Shown here piece by piece: positions 47,831 through 60,640 of a stretch of 64,000 nucleotides of DNA. This DNA comes from Cannabis sativa (lineage: Eukaryota; Streptophyta; Magnoliopsida; Rosales; Cannabaceae), in the NCBI RefSeq assembly GCF_029168945.1, contig NW_026870043.1:7818501-7882500 (forward strand), in the 5' to 3' direction. The notes under the pieces are model-generated. The model did no database searches. It was not told the origin of the DNA and saw nothing but the letters and a program-made list of their open reading frames with translations. Each line of letters opens with the position of its first letter. Position 1 is the stretch's first letter. The position numbers were made by a program, and so were the translations under genes.

Positions 47831-50800
47831 TAGAATTTCGGGATTATAATCATATGCGTCATTTAATTTCTTAAGATAAAATATAGAATGACATGAAATG
47901 ATTTATAGACCATTCATCCAATGATATGTTATTGAGCTAATTTGAAATGAATAAGCTAAGAGGAATTAGGATAATTTCGTTTATAAATAAGAATCCAACG
48001 ATGCTTCGATTAGCGAGAGTCAAAGTAATCTTATTTATATATAATCTTCTTGTTTCATATTGTAAAAATACTAGTCTAAGGTGTCATCTATTGATGAACA
48101 GCTAGATGTTGCATATACAATATTTATCTCTCGAGATCTAACACTATTATGTATGTCTAATGGTGAAAATCCACTAGGGATTTAGCTCATTAGACTAATA
48201 AACCAAGTTAGACAAACAATGAAAATTCGAAATTAAACTACAACTTAATAACAGAAAATAACTTGGTTCAATATAAATTCATACACAATTCAGAAATTAT
48301 TAAACATATAGCAAGTAGGAATACTAAAACATACAATCCTAAATAATTTACAAGGTTTTCAACAAACTGATATCAGTGTCCCGTTTAGGCGAGAGTCAAA
48401 GCTACCATCCATTGAATAGAGTTGTCAGCTCATCTAAAATGTTAATCATTCTAGCAACCTTTTATTCGATCAAGATTGGAATTCTGCGTTGTCCCGTTTA
48501 GGCGAGAGTCAAGGCAATTCTATCTTATGAGCTTCCACCATTGTTTCATAATTTGCAAGTCAAATATGGTCGCCACCATTAGGGTGATCCATACCATATA
48601 AAACACTTACAAACTACTTATCTTTCGAGATTAAACAGTGCGAAATTGCTAATGAACGTTCCTCCATTAGGGAGGATTACTCACTAAAACAAACGCGATG
48701 TAAAACCAACAATGGAGATCGAATATCTTAACAATAATAAAGCTCATTATTTAAAGAGAGTTGTATTTTCTTTGAAACTTATTTTAATCTATTTATTTTA
48801 AATATATATTTATTAATTAAAATTTCTAATTTAGAATGAAAAATTCTAAATATAAATTTTAATTTAATATTTATAAATTTTACTTAGATGGATATGAAAA
48901 TAATATGACTTTCTTCCATCTTAGTAATAATTTCCAATAAATATTTAGAAAAATATTCAATTTAAGTTATTACAAAATTAATTTAAATTAATTTACAACT
49001 CAAATTTAATTTTCTATAAATATATATTGCATTTCAAAAAATTAAAGTATTTAATAATACAATTTTCGAAATTGCTTGCTAAAATAAAAAAATAAATCCT
49101 GGAAAAATTATTCTAATTTAATGTTGGCCCAAAATTAATTAATAAAATTAATTTACAACAAAAAATATAATTTTCCTATTTAATTAAATATATAAGAAAA
49201 ATTTCAAATATTTAAGTATGATGATGAAAATCAACTTAAATATTAATTTTCTATTTAATTAAATACACTAGAAAAATACTTCAAGCAAACACAGATACCA
49301 TCTATCTAGATTTTTCTTTGACTAATTAATTCAATTTCTAATTAAATATATTTTGATTAATCATTAAATGAAAAAATCATTGATTTAAGTTGGCCCAAAA
49401 TTAAAATAAATAATTTACAACTTTAATCTATTTTTCAAATAAAATTCGAAATTCCAGCATTTAAGAAATGCAATTTCGAAATTTGATTAATAAAATAAAG
49501 AAAAAATATATTTTGAAAATTATTTAAATTTAGTTGAAAAAATAAATTTCAACTAAAAATAATTTTCTATTTAATTAAGTGTCATGAAAAAAAAATATTT
49601 AAGTATCATGATGAAAATCAACATAGATATTTAAATTTCAAATTAATTAAATGTATTAAATTCAAGAAATAAATAATTAAGTGTAGAGAAGGCTTAATTA
49701 TTAATCTGTAGTTTAATACTAGGAAAAATATACTTAAAATAAATTGTACCAAAATTAATTATTTAAATAATTAATTTCACAATGTATAATATTTTCCTAT
49801 TTAATATTTGAAATAATAAGTAGTCTAGAAATTACTATCTAGAAAATATCTTATTTGACTAAGCATCTTTTCTATAAAATTTGAAAAAATATCTAATTTA
49901 AGTTGTATTAGAAAAAATCTAGAACTTAAATATTTTCAAATTTAAATTTAATTAAATATTAAGTTGTAACCACTTAATTTGAAAATATTCCATTTTAAGT
50001 TAATATTCGAAAAGATATCAACTTAAAAAAAATATCTACAGATTCTTAATAACCAATGCCTAAAATTTCTCAACTTAATTTTGAAATTTTAAATCCAAAA
50101 GATATTCAGATTTAAGCTCATTAGTTATAGATAACTAAATATCAACTGAAAATAGGAATATTTAATGAAAAATTTGAATTAAGCTTCAGAAAGAATCTAG
50201 ATGGTTATAATTCTATATTTAATTAAATACAAGGAAATACATATAGTTTAGCTTAGAATAAAATTCTTTAAACTATTGTTTTCTTAAATTAATTTCAAAA
50301 TAAATGAAATTAATTATGTTGCTAATCAATTTTATTAGGTTAAACTAATTTAATTAACCTAGTACAGTTATTCAAATCAGGCAAATGGGCCTTCACAATT
50401 GGGGTGGTTCATGTGAGGTGGTGCTGGGTTCAGTATGTCGTACCCACTACTATGGCTCTCAACTCTCACACAAGGCCCAAAAGAGAGGAATTTAACCTTA
50501 AAATGAACAACTGTTATTAATTGAATAGGCCCAAAAACGAAATGGGCCTAAATATAATCTATCAAGAACTATGATATTTTATTTAGCAACAACAACCTAT
50601 ACGAATCTATAATAACATTAAACACATAGGCTCACACAGGCACACAATTTGGATGGATCCTATCATGTTGCTAGGTCATACACAGATGAAAGAAGATTGT
50701 GAAAATATACCTGTTACAAATGATTTACTTGACCAAGGGAGTCATGAGTTAAAATCAGATCATTGGATCTGTCAACAAGTTAACCATGGCTATTTGCAAT

Positions 50801-51909
50801 CAAGCAAGTTAACCATGGCTATTAGCTGGATAGTTGGATGTAGGATTTATTTTATTTTAAATAAATAATTTTGAAAAATTAATTAAATAAAAAAAAATTA
50901 TTTTCGAAAAAAATAAAATAAAATAAAATTTATATATTTTCGAAATCAATAAAATAATATTTAAAATTAAACCTACAATTTTGAAAAATTAGGTTTCAAT
51001 TAACCTAAATATCATTTCAAAATATGCTAACTACTTTTAAAAATTTAATGTTATTTTATAAATAAAATATTCAATAAAAATAAAAAAGACAAATAAATAT
51101 ATTTTTAAGATTTTATGATTTAATTTAAATAAATGAAATAACAAATTTAAAAGTTAGCAAAATATCTTACATCTATTTAAAAGTACATGATTATAGTTAT
51201 CTTATTTTACATTTAAATAAGGTCAAATTATTTAAAAAAATTAAATTTAAAAAATTTAATATCTGACCTTAAATTTAAAAATAAGATAAGATATAATCAA
51301 ATTTAAAAATAAGATAGATAATTAAGCCAAAAAAGATAGATATTTACTATTTTCAAATTCAAATTACACTAATATCATGAATTAAATTTAAAAAATATTA
51401 ATTAATTTAATTATGATAATTAGAATTGAATTAGGAATAGTAAATGTATAAATACAGAACTACACAAAAAAATCGGAAGTTAAATCCATGAAAAAGCATG
51501 AAAAATCGAAGAAAAACAAAAAAAATGCGAGTTGTACGAACATTATGCATTGCATACTGTCCATGGGCGCGCAACAGGGTGCTTGGGCGTGAAACCTCGG
51601 CGCAGGGGATATTTTGCATGATTTCTGCGCGCGCGCGTGGTTGGCCGATTCTTGATTTTTTCCGAAACTTCAAAAAATCATAACTAATTCAAATTAAATC
51701 GAAATTGATTTCTGTAAAAAAGTAAATTGCTTAATTTTTTCTATACTATCCAATAAAAATAATTCGAGAAATAGATATTCAATTATATTTCACGAAAATT
51801 CACAAACATCAATCAATCATCAAATAACACTCAATACAAATTGATACCATCCAAAACATCAAACAATCGTTTTAAAGTCCAAATTTCTTGCAAGCAAATC
51901 AATTACCAT
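47831..51909 (-). other. Long non-coding leader of the decayed copia element
   Basis: About 4.1 kb, AT-rich, with the modules of the sister leaders: TAGGCGAGAGTC boxes near 48,387 and 48,500, a diverged counterpart near 48,000, and the conserved island at 50,390-50,560. It has no gag. Near the primer-binding site, 51,530-51,650 is unusually GC-rich (GCGCGCGCGCG near 51,630) and differs from the sister copies. No sense reading frame of note. Confidence 0.7.
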
Positions 51910-51922
51910 GGCTCTGAGGCCA
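51910..51922 (-). other. Primer-binding site, initiator-Met type
   Basis: Minus strand TGGCCTCAGAGCC, two bases from the 5' LTR; identical to the site at 40,159-40,171. Confidence 0.8.
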
Positions 51923-51924
51923 GT

Positions 51925-53792
51925 TGTTGGAAATTATTTTACCAGGATCTTAGATCTACTCACGAGTATGTTGATTAATACCCTAAATATGAACTTTCTA
52001 AAACGATGAAATAAACACATATAAAGTTTAGTAAACCTTACATTGGGTGCAGCGGAATAATATGACTCCTTTCGTTCAGATTTCTAGCCCTTGATTCCTT
52101 TCTGTAGCAGAGCATTATCAATATCTGAACGTGGATCTCTTTCTCTGATTCTTTAGTGCTGAAAGTCTTTCTTCACGATCTTCCTCACTATGATTGAGGT
52201 ATCACTTGCTGTGTGTGGGCACTACTCTAACACCAAGAATTTCGAAATCTTTAGGAAGAAGAGAGAGAGGGAGTGGTCGGCCAAAGATAGGGAGAGAGAG
52301 AGGCTCAGTTTTTTCTGAATGAAAAGTGTGAAATTTTAGTGTAAATTTCCTGAAGCCTTCACTATCTATTTATAGCATTCCACTAGGGTTAGGTTTGAAT
52401 TATTTGGCATTAAAATAATGAAAATATCAGTTGAAAAAATCATTCCAAGTGGCCGGCCATGTAGTGTAATGGGCCTTACTTAGATTTTGCAATTTCTCAA
52501 ATCTGCATCTGATTTTCTCAAAAACGCCAATTTTCTAATTCAACCATTTAAATCCCAATTCTAACTATTTAATAACTATAAATAATTATTAAATAATATT
52601 GTCATTTATCATATTTATTAATTGAACCATACAAAGTATCATAATTAACAAATATGCCCTTAAAACTCTTTCTTTACAATTTCGCCCTTACTTAGTAAAA
52701 ATTGACAAATAGACATAATCTAATTTGAGAATTATAATTGATTAATCAAAACCAATTATATGAGTCTTACAAGAAATATTATCTCAACTAGTGGGGGGAC
52801 CATGGGTCTAATAACCGAGCTTCCAATAAGCAGATCAAGAATTTATAACCTAAATTCACTGACTTATTAATTCTTCGTTGAATCCACGCTTAGAACTTAG
52901 AATTGCACTCTCAGTATATAGAATGCTCTATATGTTCAAACATATAGACACATCATTAGTTATTCATTGTTATAATCCTAATTTGATCAATGATCCTCTA
53001 TATGAATGATCTACACTGTAAAGGGATTAGATTACCGTTACACCCTACAATGTATTTAATCCTTAAAAAACTTAACCCTGTATAAATGATATTTCAGCTT
53101 ATGTGAAATGAGATCTCCACCATTTATTTTCGTTTGGTCAAGCTCGAAGGAGATCATCCTTTACTTACTATTCGCCAGATAGAAGGTATAGATTCCATGT
53201 TTATGTTAGCGCTCCCACTCAATTGCACTACCGTGTTCCCAAAATGTACGTATCACCCTGACCCAAAAGTAGGCTTAACTAACAAATCAAAGAACACGAA
53301 TAGCCTCTTGAGATTGAGCCTAATCATAACAGGATTAAGATCATTTGATCTAGGATCAACTAGGCGATATTGACTTGAATAGATATTACGGTAAGTTTAA
53401 TAAATCTAAGTCAAAGTTCAATATCGGTCCCTTCCAATGCATACTCCATGCATGCAACCTGAGCTTTACTTTAACCAATGCTCTGGAAAGAACATAGCAT
53501 TTCTCCAAATGCAAGTAAATTCTGTTTTAGATTATCATATCAGTAAAACCCTGTGTCTGATAAATCTAGGAAACTTTATTCACATAGTCATGTTTACTTT
53601 CCAATATGTTGACGACACAATAAACAGGATCAAGTATGTGAAAAGGGTTTCAGATGAATTTATACATTATGTACATATAATCATGAAATAAATCATGTGA
53701 ACCATGCAATATTAAATGTTATTTCTAATCTATATTAATAAGTAAATCTGTTTATATTGAAATGAGTTTTATTTAGGGCATAAAACCCAACA
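51925..53792 (-). repeat. Copia 5' LTR (1,868 bp)
   Basis: Ends TGTTGGAAATT and CCCAACA on the plus strand. TATA box on the minus strand at 52,365-52,373. The antisense open frames at 53,134-53,373 and 53,437-53,691 recur in other LTR copies and are not genes. Confidence 0.9.
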
Positions 53793-54763
53793 TATTCCTG
53801 GTCCTTTATGTTGACGACATTTTGATTATTGGAAACAATATCAAGAAAATGACTCACATCAAGGAATGGCTTAACACTCAATTCGATATGAAAGATTTGG
53901 GTGAAGCAGCCTATGTTCTTGGTATTGATATTATCAGAAACCGGAAGAACAAATCTCTTGCTCTCTCTCAAGCAACCTACATTGACAAAGTTTTAGAGAG
54001 ATTCTCCATGAACAACACCAATGGGGCGAATATGCCTTCTAGATATGGTATACGTCTATCTAAGGAACAGTCTCCTACTGATCCTCAAGAGATAGAGGAC
54101 ATGGCGAAAATTCCCTATGCTTCTGCAGTTGCAAGTCTAATGTATGCAATGTTATGCACTAGACCTAACATCTGCTATGCAGTTGGAATCGTGAGCAGGT
54201 ATCAGTCTAATCCAGGACAGGAACATTGGAATGCAGTTAAGTATATTCTGAAATACTTAAAGAGTACAAGGAATCTTGTGTTACTCTACAAGGGTGGTGC
54301 TTTAAATCCCATAGGCTATACTGATTCAGATTTCCAGGCATGTCTTGGAGACAGGAAATCTACATCTGGGATGGTGTTTACTCTTGGGGGTGGAGCAGTG
54401 GTTTGGAGAAGTGCAAAACAAACCGCGATATCGGACTCAACGATGGAAGCTGAATACATAGCTGCAGCTGAAGCTGCTAAAGAGCTTGTCTGGCTAAGAA
54501 AGTTCTTCACCAGTATCGGTGTCGTGCCTGGAATGGAAAAGCCTCTGGTCCTACTGTGTGATAATAATGGAGCAATAGCCAATAGTAAGGAACCTCGAAG
54601 CCACAAGCGAAGTAAACACATAGAAAGGAAGTATCACATCATCAGAGAATATGTGGCAAGAGGGGATGTACTAGTTGAGAAAGTGGACACAGAAGACAAC
54701 TTAGCTGATCCATTCACCAAAGTCTTGGTCGTGACAGCATTTGAAAAGCACTGTCAGAATTAA
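53793..54763 (+). pseudogene. Copia RT C-terminal part and RNase H, 5'-truncated by insertion
   Basis: An uninterrupted frame enters directly from the LTR boundary with FLVLYVDD; the catalytic YVDD codons are at 53,807-53,818. It continues through the RT thumb to RNase H: YTDSD (54,320-54,334), STMEAEY, LLCDNNGA, the KRSKHIERKYH block and NLADPFTK, ending at TAA 54,761-54,763. There are no internal stops, so this copy is better preserved than 33,941-35,437. The upstream part of pol was separated by the copia element at 45,375-53,792 and is not found in the window. A start at 53,822 would be a TTG artefact; the piece has no real start codon. Confidence 0.9.
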
Positions 54764-54802
54764 GGATTAATTGATCTGTATTGATTAGTTTTATATTAGT
54801 GC

Positions 54803-54813
54803 AAGTGGGAGTT
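54803..54813 (+). other. Polypurine tract
   Basis: AAGTGGGAGTT immediately before the LTR at 54,814, identical to the minus-strand tract at 33,912-33,922. Confidence 0.8.
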
Positions 54814-56491
54814 TGTTGGGTTTTATGCCCTAGATAAAACTCCATTTCAATGTAATCCAGTTTATTCAACATCAATAAAGAAACAAAAGTATTTTTCATT
54901 CATTTGTGTATGTTTTGGTTCATCTTATCAATTGCTTGTCTATTTGATTTATAAATTCATCGGAAACCCTTTTCACATACTTGATCCTGTTTATTGTGTT
55001 GTCAACATATTGGAAAGTAAACATGACTATGTGAATAAAGTTTCGTAGATTTATCAGACACAGTGTTTTACTGATATGATAATCCACAACAGAGTTTACT
55101 TGCATTTGGAAAAATGCTATGTTCTTTCCAGAGCATTGGTTAAAGTAAAGCTCAGGTTGGATGCATGGAGTATGCATCGGAAGGGACCGATATTGAACTT
55201 TGACTTAGATTTATTAAACTTACCGTAATATCTATTCAAGTCAATATCGCCTAGTTGATCCTAGATCAAATGATCTTAATCCTGTTATGATTAGGCTCAA
55301 TCTCAAGAGGTTATTCGTGTTCTTTGATTGGTTTATTAAGCCTACTTTTGGGTCAGGGTGATACGTACATTTTGGGAACACGGTAGTGCAATGGAGTGGG
55401 AGCGCTAACATAAACATGGAATCTATAGCTTCTATCTGGCGAATAGTAAGTAAAGGATGATCTCCTTCAAGCTTGACCAAATGAAAATAAATGGTGGAGT
55501 ACTCATTTCACATCAGCTGCAATATCATTTACACGGGGTTAAATGTTTTAAGGATAAAATACATTGTAGGGTGTAACGGTAATCTAATCCTTTTACAGTG
55601 TAGATCATTCATATAGAGGATCATTGATAAAATTAGGATTATAACAATGGATAACTAATGATGTGTCTATATGGTTGAACATATAGAGCATTCTATATAC
55701 TGAGAGTGCAATTCTAAGTTCTATGCGTGGATTCAACGAAGAATTAATAAGTTAGTGAATTTAGGTTATAAATTCTTGATCTGCTTATTGGAAGCTCGGT
55801 TATATAGACCCATGGTCACCCAACTAGTTGAGATAATATTGCTTGTAAGACTCATATAATTGGTTTTGATTAATCAATTATAATTCTCAAATTAGACTAT
55901 GTCTATTTGTGAATTTTTCACTAAGTAAGGGCGAAATTGTAAAGAAAGAGGTTTTAGGGCATATTTGTTAATTATGATACTTTGTATGGTTCAATTAATA
56001 AATATGATAAATGACAATATTATTTAATAATTATTTATAGTTATTAAATAGTTAGAATTGGCATTTAAATGGTTGAATTTGAAAATTGGCGTTTTTGAGA
56101 AAATGAGATGCAGAAATGATAAAACTGCAAAATTGCAAAAGTGTGGCCCAAATCCACATTGCCTAGGCCGGCCACTTTTATAGGCTTTATCATATGATAT
56201 TTTTATTATTTTAATGCCAAACAATTCAAACCTAACCCTAGTGGAATGCTATAAATAGATAGTGAAGGCTTCAGGAAAATTACACTTTCATTCAGAGAAA
56301 AACCTGAGCCGTCTCTTTCTAAACCCTAGCCGCCAGTTCTTACGCTTCTTCATCCTTGAAATTTCAAAACCACTTAGTGATTAGAGTAGTGCCCACACAC
56401 AGCAAGTGATACCTCAATCATAGTGAGGAAGATCGTGAAGAAAGACATTCAACAAGAAGGAGTTTCAGCACTAAAGAAGGAGAGAAAGATA
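54814..56491 (+). repeat. Copia 3' LTR, truncated at its end
   Basis: Begins TGTTGGGTTTTATGCCC and follows the sister LTRs to AGAGAAAGAT at about 56,491, then breaks off about 150 bases short of the expected end. TATA box at 56,250-56,258. Together with 53,793-54,813 it is the 3' end of the copia element that hosts the nested insertion. Confidence 0.88.
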
Positions 56492-57705
56492 TGGGCCCCA
56501 CTTTGTAATTTTGCCATTTTTCCAACAATTCATCTTATTTCTCAAAAATTCCATTTTTCCAATTTAACCACTTAAATGCCAAAACTAATTATTTAATAAT
56601 TAAAATTAATTATTAAATAAAATTTCCATTTAATATATTTATTAATTAGAAAGTCTCTTAATTAACAAATAAACCCTACAATATCTTTTCTTCACAATTA
56701 AGCCCTAGCTTAGTGAAAATTGATAAACTATACATAGTCTAATTTTAGAATTATAATTGATTAATTAAAATCAATTAACTAAGTCTTACAAGCAATATTA
56801 TCTCAACTAGTATGGGGACCATGGGCCTATTTATCCGAGCTTCCAATAAGCAGACCTAGAATTTACCAAGTAAATCCACTAGCTTATTAATTCCTCATTG
56901 CATCCACCATAGAACTTGGAATTGCACTCTCAGTTACATAGAACGCTCTATATGTTCCACGATATAGATACGCTATTAATTTTCCATTGTTATAATCCCA
57001 ATAATCAATGATCTTCTATAAATGATTTACATTGCATAGGGATTAATTTACCGTTACACCCTTCAATGTATTTTATCCTTAAAATACTTAGCCACCTATA
57101 AATGATATTTCAGTGAACTAACATAATCTCTGAAATGAGTACCCAACCATTTATCTCTATTTATCCAAGCTCGAAGGAAATCATCGTTTCACTTCTCTGT
57201 CTAGATAGAAGCTATAGATTCCATATCTATGATTAGCGCTCCCACTCAATTGTACTACCATATTCCCAAAATGTACGTATAACCCTGAACAAATAGTAGG
57301 CTTAACTAACAAATCAAAGAACATAAATAATACTCTTGATATCGAACCTAACCATGTTAGGATTAAGATCATTTCATATAGGATCAACTAGTTGATATTT
57401 AATTGAATAGATATTACGGTAAATTTCTCATATCTAGTCCAAGTTCAATATCAGTCCCTTCTAATGCATACTCCTTGCATCCAACCCAAGCTTTACTTTG
57501 ACTAATGCCCTGAAAAAGACATAGCACTTATCCACGGTGTAAGTAAACTATCTTGTAGATTATCATATTAGTTAATCCCTATGTACTGATAAATGTAGGA
57601 ATACATTTAATCACATAATCTCGATTACTTTCCACTGTGCTGACGACATAATAAACAAGAATATCTATGTGACAAGGATTTGGATGAATTTATAAATCAA
57701 ATAAA
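56492..57705 (-). repeat. Diverged copia LTR fragment
   Basis: About 1.2 kb matching the middle to end portion of the copia LTRs on the minus strand, for example CTCAACTAGTATGGGGACC near 56,802 and the ATGAATTTATAAATCAAATA block near 57,685. It is clearly more diverged than the other copies. Both ends are truncated: the left against the LTR at 54,814-56,491, the right against gypsy gag. The minus-strand open frame at 57,181-57,387 is an LTR shadow. Confidence 0.8.
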
Positions 57706-58049
57706 CATATAACTTCCTCTTGTTCGTGCTTCACTGTTCGGGCATACCTCTCCTGGGCATTGCCCGAATCTCCAGAAATATGCGGGCCTCCAATGATGAT
57801 TTACAGATGTCCATCTACCGGTGGAGGTAGTAAATCTTGGTTATTGTCGTTCCTCTGATCCTGATTGGTCTTGACATACTTCTGCAAGTGTGGGTTGTTT
57901 TACCTTATTAGGAATTCAATTTCCCTCTTCAAGTTGTTGCATTCATTAGTGTTGTGACCATAGTCTCCGTGGAATCGACAAAACTTTGTCATGTCCCTCA
58001 TGCTGACATCTTTCTTCATGGGCCCAGGCTTCTTATATGGGGCTAGTGA
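57706..58049 (-). pseudogene. Gypsy gag C-terminal end with zinc-knuckle-like motif
   Basis: This continues in the same frame after a TAG at 58,050-58,052. It encodes KFCRFHGDYGHNTNEC, a C-x-x-H / H-x4-C knuckle-like motif used by gag to hold RNA, then LKREIEFLIR and, after a TAA, HLQKYVK. A second TAA precedes IIIGGPHISGDS and RYAR, features of plant gypsy gag ends. The three in-frame stops show it is dead. Confidence 0.8.
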
Positions 58050-58808
58050 CTAAGTTTCCATGTAAACACTTTCTATGTCTTCAGTCAAGATAGTGAATGC
58101 AGTGTACTTTGCTTGACTCTCCTGGGGAGTTTGTTCGGATTTGCCGAACTTTCCCTTCTTCCCATTCCCTTGCCTGTGGCTGTTGTTGGAACGTTTACCA
58201 CTTGAGTTTGAATTATTTGGGTAATGGAGGAGTTGGGAAGACTTTCCAATTGAAGGAGCTTTCAACTTGCAAGGCTTTTGCTCACCTTCTGCTCGTTGAA
58301 TGGCTTCTTTGAGCTTGATGAAGCCTTCGACACGGTCAAGAAAATCACTCATTGAGTCCACTGACCCGTTCTTCCTTATATCCTTCAAAAGTTCACCAAG
58401 GACTTCAATGCCCCCCAGTATCGCAGATAACTTTCCATCATTAGTTACCCGTGAAACTTTGGTCGCCTCCGTCATGAATCTGCTGATGTATGCTCGAAGA
58501 GGTTCGCCTGGTCTTTGCTTGACTTCAACTAGGTCTCCCAGATGCAACGAAAGTTGGAGAGAGGAGGAGAACTGTGCATGGAATTCCGAAGAGAAGGCTT
58601 TCGATGAACTGAACTTTCTAGGGGCCAAGTTGAAATACCATTGTTGGGCGGCTTCCGACAAGGTAGCAGGAAAGATTCTGCAACACATGTCCCCTCGTAC
58701 CCCTTGCAAATCCATTTGCATTTTGAAATACTTGATGTGAGAAAGAGGATCTTCTCTTCCTGTGTACATTTTCCATGTTGGCATTTTAAACTTGTGGGGC
58801 AATGCCAA
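58050..58808 (-). pseudogene. Gypsy gag core domain (Retrotrans_gag)
   Basis: 252 residues covering the capsid-like gag core, which packages element RNA into particles. Typical blocks: GREDPLSHIKYFK (17-29), FPATLSEAAQQWYFNL (46-61), FSSEFHAQF (72-80), KQRPGEPLRAYISRF (97-111). The C-terminal part is basic and rich in Asn, Ser, Lys and Gly. The first Met is internal: related sequence continues upstream in other frames (58,786-59,224), so frameshifts separate it from the N-terminus at 59,270-59,815. Confidence 0.9.
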
Positions 58809-59224
58809 AAGATTGATCTCGGGAGATTAAGGAGTTCTTGCATGCTCGGTCCAGCTCAAGATCAATATTTCTTTGTCCAGCCATGCCTTGAAACATATTT
58901 TTCAGTTCGTCTAGTAGTGCCTGTACTGCTGGGCTAACCTGCTCAGCATTCTGGTCGATTTGAATCACATCAGTATCTTTCTGAGCATGAATTTGAGCAC
59001 GGGCTCCGAGCTGCACGATCGTCAATTCCTCTCCTTCTGCTCAGGTCATTCCTTAGGTCACGAGTCATCCCCAACCTTTCGAATACAGAAGCATCTGGCT
59101 GTCTTAGCGATGGATTTGCTTGGTTGACAGGTGGAATGACACCGTTAACCTGGTTGGAACTATCACATATGACCTCTCTTGATGAATTACTAGACAAGGT
59201 CTGCCCGCCTACCGCTAGGCCCAC
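58786..59224 (-). pseudogene. Gypsy gag middle part, frameshifted
   Basis: Two overlapping short frames, 58,970-59,224 and 58,786-59,025, bridge the N-terminal and core pieces. They encode low-complexity linker sequence (QVSPAVQALLDELKNMFQGM near the right frame's middle). Each change of frame marks a small indel. No domain is recognised. Confidence 0.6.
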
Positions 59225-59269
59225 AACTCGAACTCATGACCGGGAATTTGGCGGCTGACCATTCGCAGT

Positions 59270-59815
59270 CTAGGAAGTATTCATCGTTGGATCTTTGTCC
59301 GTCTCGCCCAGGGGGATGACACTTGGAGATTGCTGACCTACAGTTTGGTAGGCTTTTCGTATCAGCAGAGTAGCTTGCCGACTACGATTTTCAATCTCTA
59401 TATGATGAGCCCTTAATGCTTCCATCTCTCTGTCTCTCCACTCGGTAAACATACGCCTTTGTTCCTCGAACGCGAAGTTTATCGCAGCACGAAGATCTTC
59501 CTGATCATGATGTACGGTATTGGCATGACCCTGCACGAGCCCAAGAGCAGCACGGAGGTTTTGTAACTCAGTGTCATCTCCAACGGTCATTTGAGTGTTG
59601 GTAACAAGCTGAACGACTGTGTTATGAATGCCTTGGTTGGGTGCTGAACTGTTATTCCCAGTCTCTTGTAGAGCAGGCGCGACGTGACCCACGTTTGTCA
59701 GATGTTTAGGATTAACAGCTGGCGGAACCCTGGCGTTTCCTGGGTTCTGCAATGCAGGATCCATCGTCTGTGGATTGACTGGATCAACCAGGCCCCTACG
59801 AGTTTGTACCACCAT
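59270..59815 (-). pseudogene. Gypsy gag N-terminal part
   Basis: 181 residues starting MVVQTRRG at 59,815, the natural gag start judging from its position 67 bases inside the LTR. It is hydrophilic, with Asn/Pro/Gln-rich stretches and a charged, probably coiled-coil segment (DLRAAINFAFEEQRRMFTEW). It ends at a stop near 59,270, beyond which the gag sequence continues in another frame. Confidence 0.75.
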
Positions 59816-60167
59816 CGTACTTGTGGTTAGATTTTGAAAGAGGAACGATTCTTGATTCTATCTCTCAATGAAAGCACCAAAATGTTGACCTCGCTTTTAG
59901 CCAACGACAGTGAGTCTTATTTAGTAAGGGATAAGTGATTTGTTGCAATTGATATGTAGGAAAGCAATGTAAAGACACAAGAATTTTTTAGAGGTTCAGC
60001 CCTGAGCAGTTCGGTAATATCCTAATCCTTGTTATTTGTATTGACTCAACAACAAGGAGAAAGGTTCATTTTCTTATAGCTCTTACGACAATATCTCTGA
60101 ATATGAATTCTTAGATAATATCTCTAGGGTAAAATCTCTCGACCCCTTGCCCAGTGAGTATGCATCA

Positions 60168-60176
60168 CTATTTATA
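60168..60176 (-). promoter_or_regulatory. LTR TATA box, inner copy
   Basis: TATAAATAG on the minus strand in the inner U3 copy; the likely core promoter for gag transcription. Confidence 0.6.
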
Positions 60177-60215
60177 GGGCCATGAACTTGGAGAGGAAGT
60201 ATATCCCTTCTCGTT

Positions 60216-60323
60216 ACAATGGATATAAGCAGAAAGATTGCATGATAAATGTAGAATACACTGATCATGACAATGGATATAAGCAGAAAGATTGCATGAT
60301 AAATGCAGAATACACTGATCATG
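60216..60323. repeat. 54-bp direct repeat, two copies
   Basis: 60,216-60,269 and 60,270-60,323 are identical except for one base (AAATGTAGAA versus AAATGCAGAA). The second U3 copy has only one such unit. Confidence 0.92.
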
Positions 60324-60631
60324 GGATTTGGATAGCTTGCCATACCTCTGTGATCTGATCCCCAACTTATAGGGATTTCTTTGATGACTCACGATGCGAA
60401 AGCTGAATTCACTAATTGTTGATCGCTCTGCACGGATTGCTAATTGCTTTGCTCCAGGCACGCCTATGAGGCATCCTATTCGGACTGTACTTTCTGAGCA
60501 GATACTCAAAGTTGATTCCACGTGTCACCATCAGATGATGCCACGTTAGAGTGCAAAAATTGGGGTAACAATCTCTAAATATGAATTCTTAGACAAAATA
60601 TTTCGACCTTTTGCCCAGTGAATATGAATCA

Positions 60632-60640
60632 CTATTTATA
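60632..60640 (-). promoter_or_regulatory. LTR TATA box, outer copy
   Basis: TATAAATAG on the minus strand in the outer U3 copy, giving this LTR two potential core promoters. Confidence 0.55.

Larger units (their letters stand above)
45375..53792 (-). mobile_element. Decayed copia element, minus strand, nested in another copia
   Basis: On the minus strand: full 5' LTR (51,925-53,792), primer-binding site (51,910-51,922), leader, decayed pol, mutated polypurine tract, then a 3' LTR cut to 184 bases (45,375-45,558). Immediately right of its LTR the sequence reads in frame into RT of another copia element on the opposite strand, so it inserted into that gene. Its pol shares lesions with the copy at 30,526-31,964. 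Confidence 0.88.

Noticed and set aside
58300..58740. Plus-strand frame of 146 codons
   Set aside because: Shadow of the gypsy gag core on the opposite strand.
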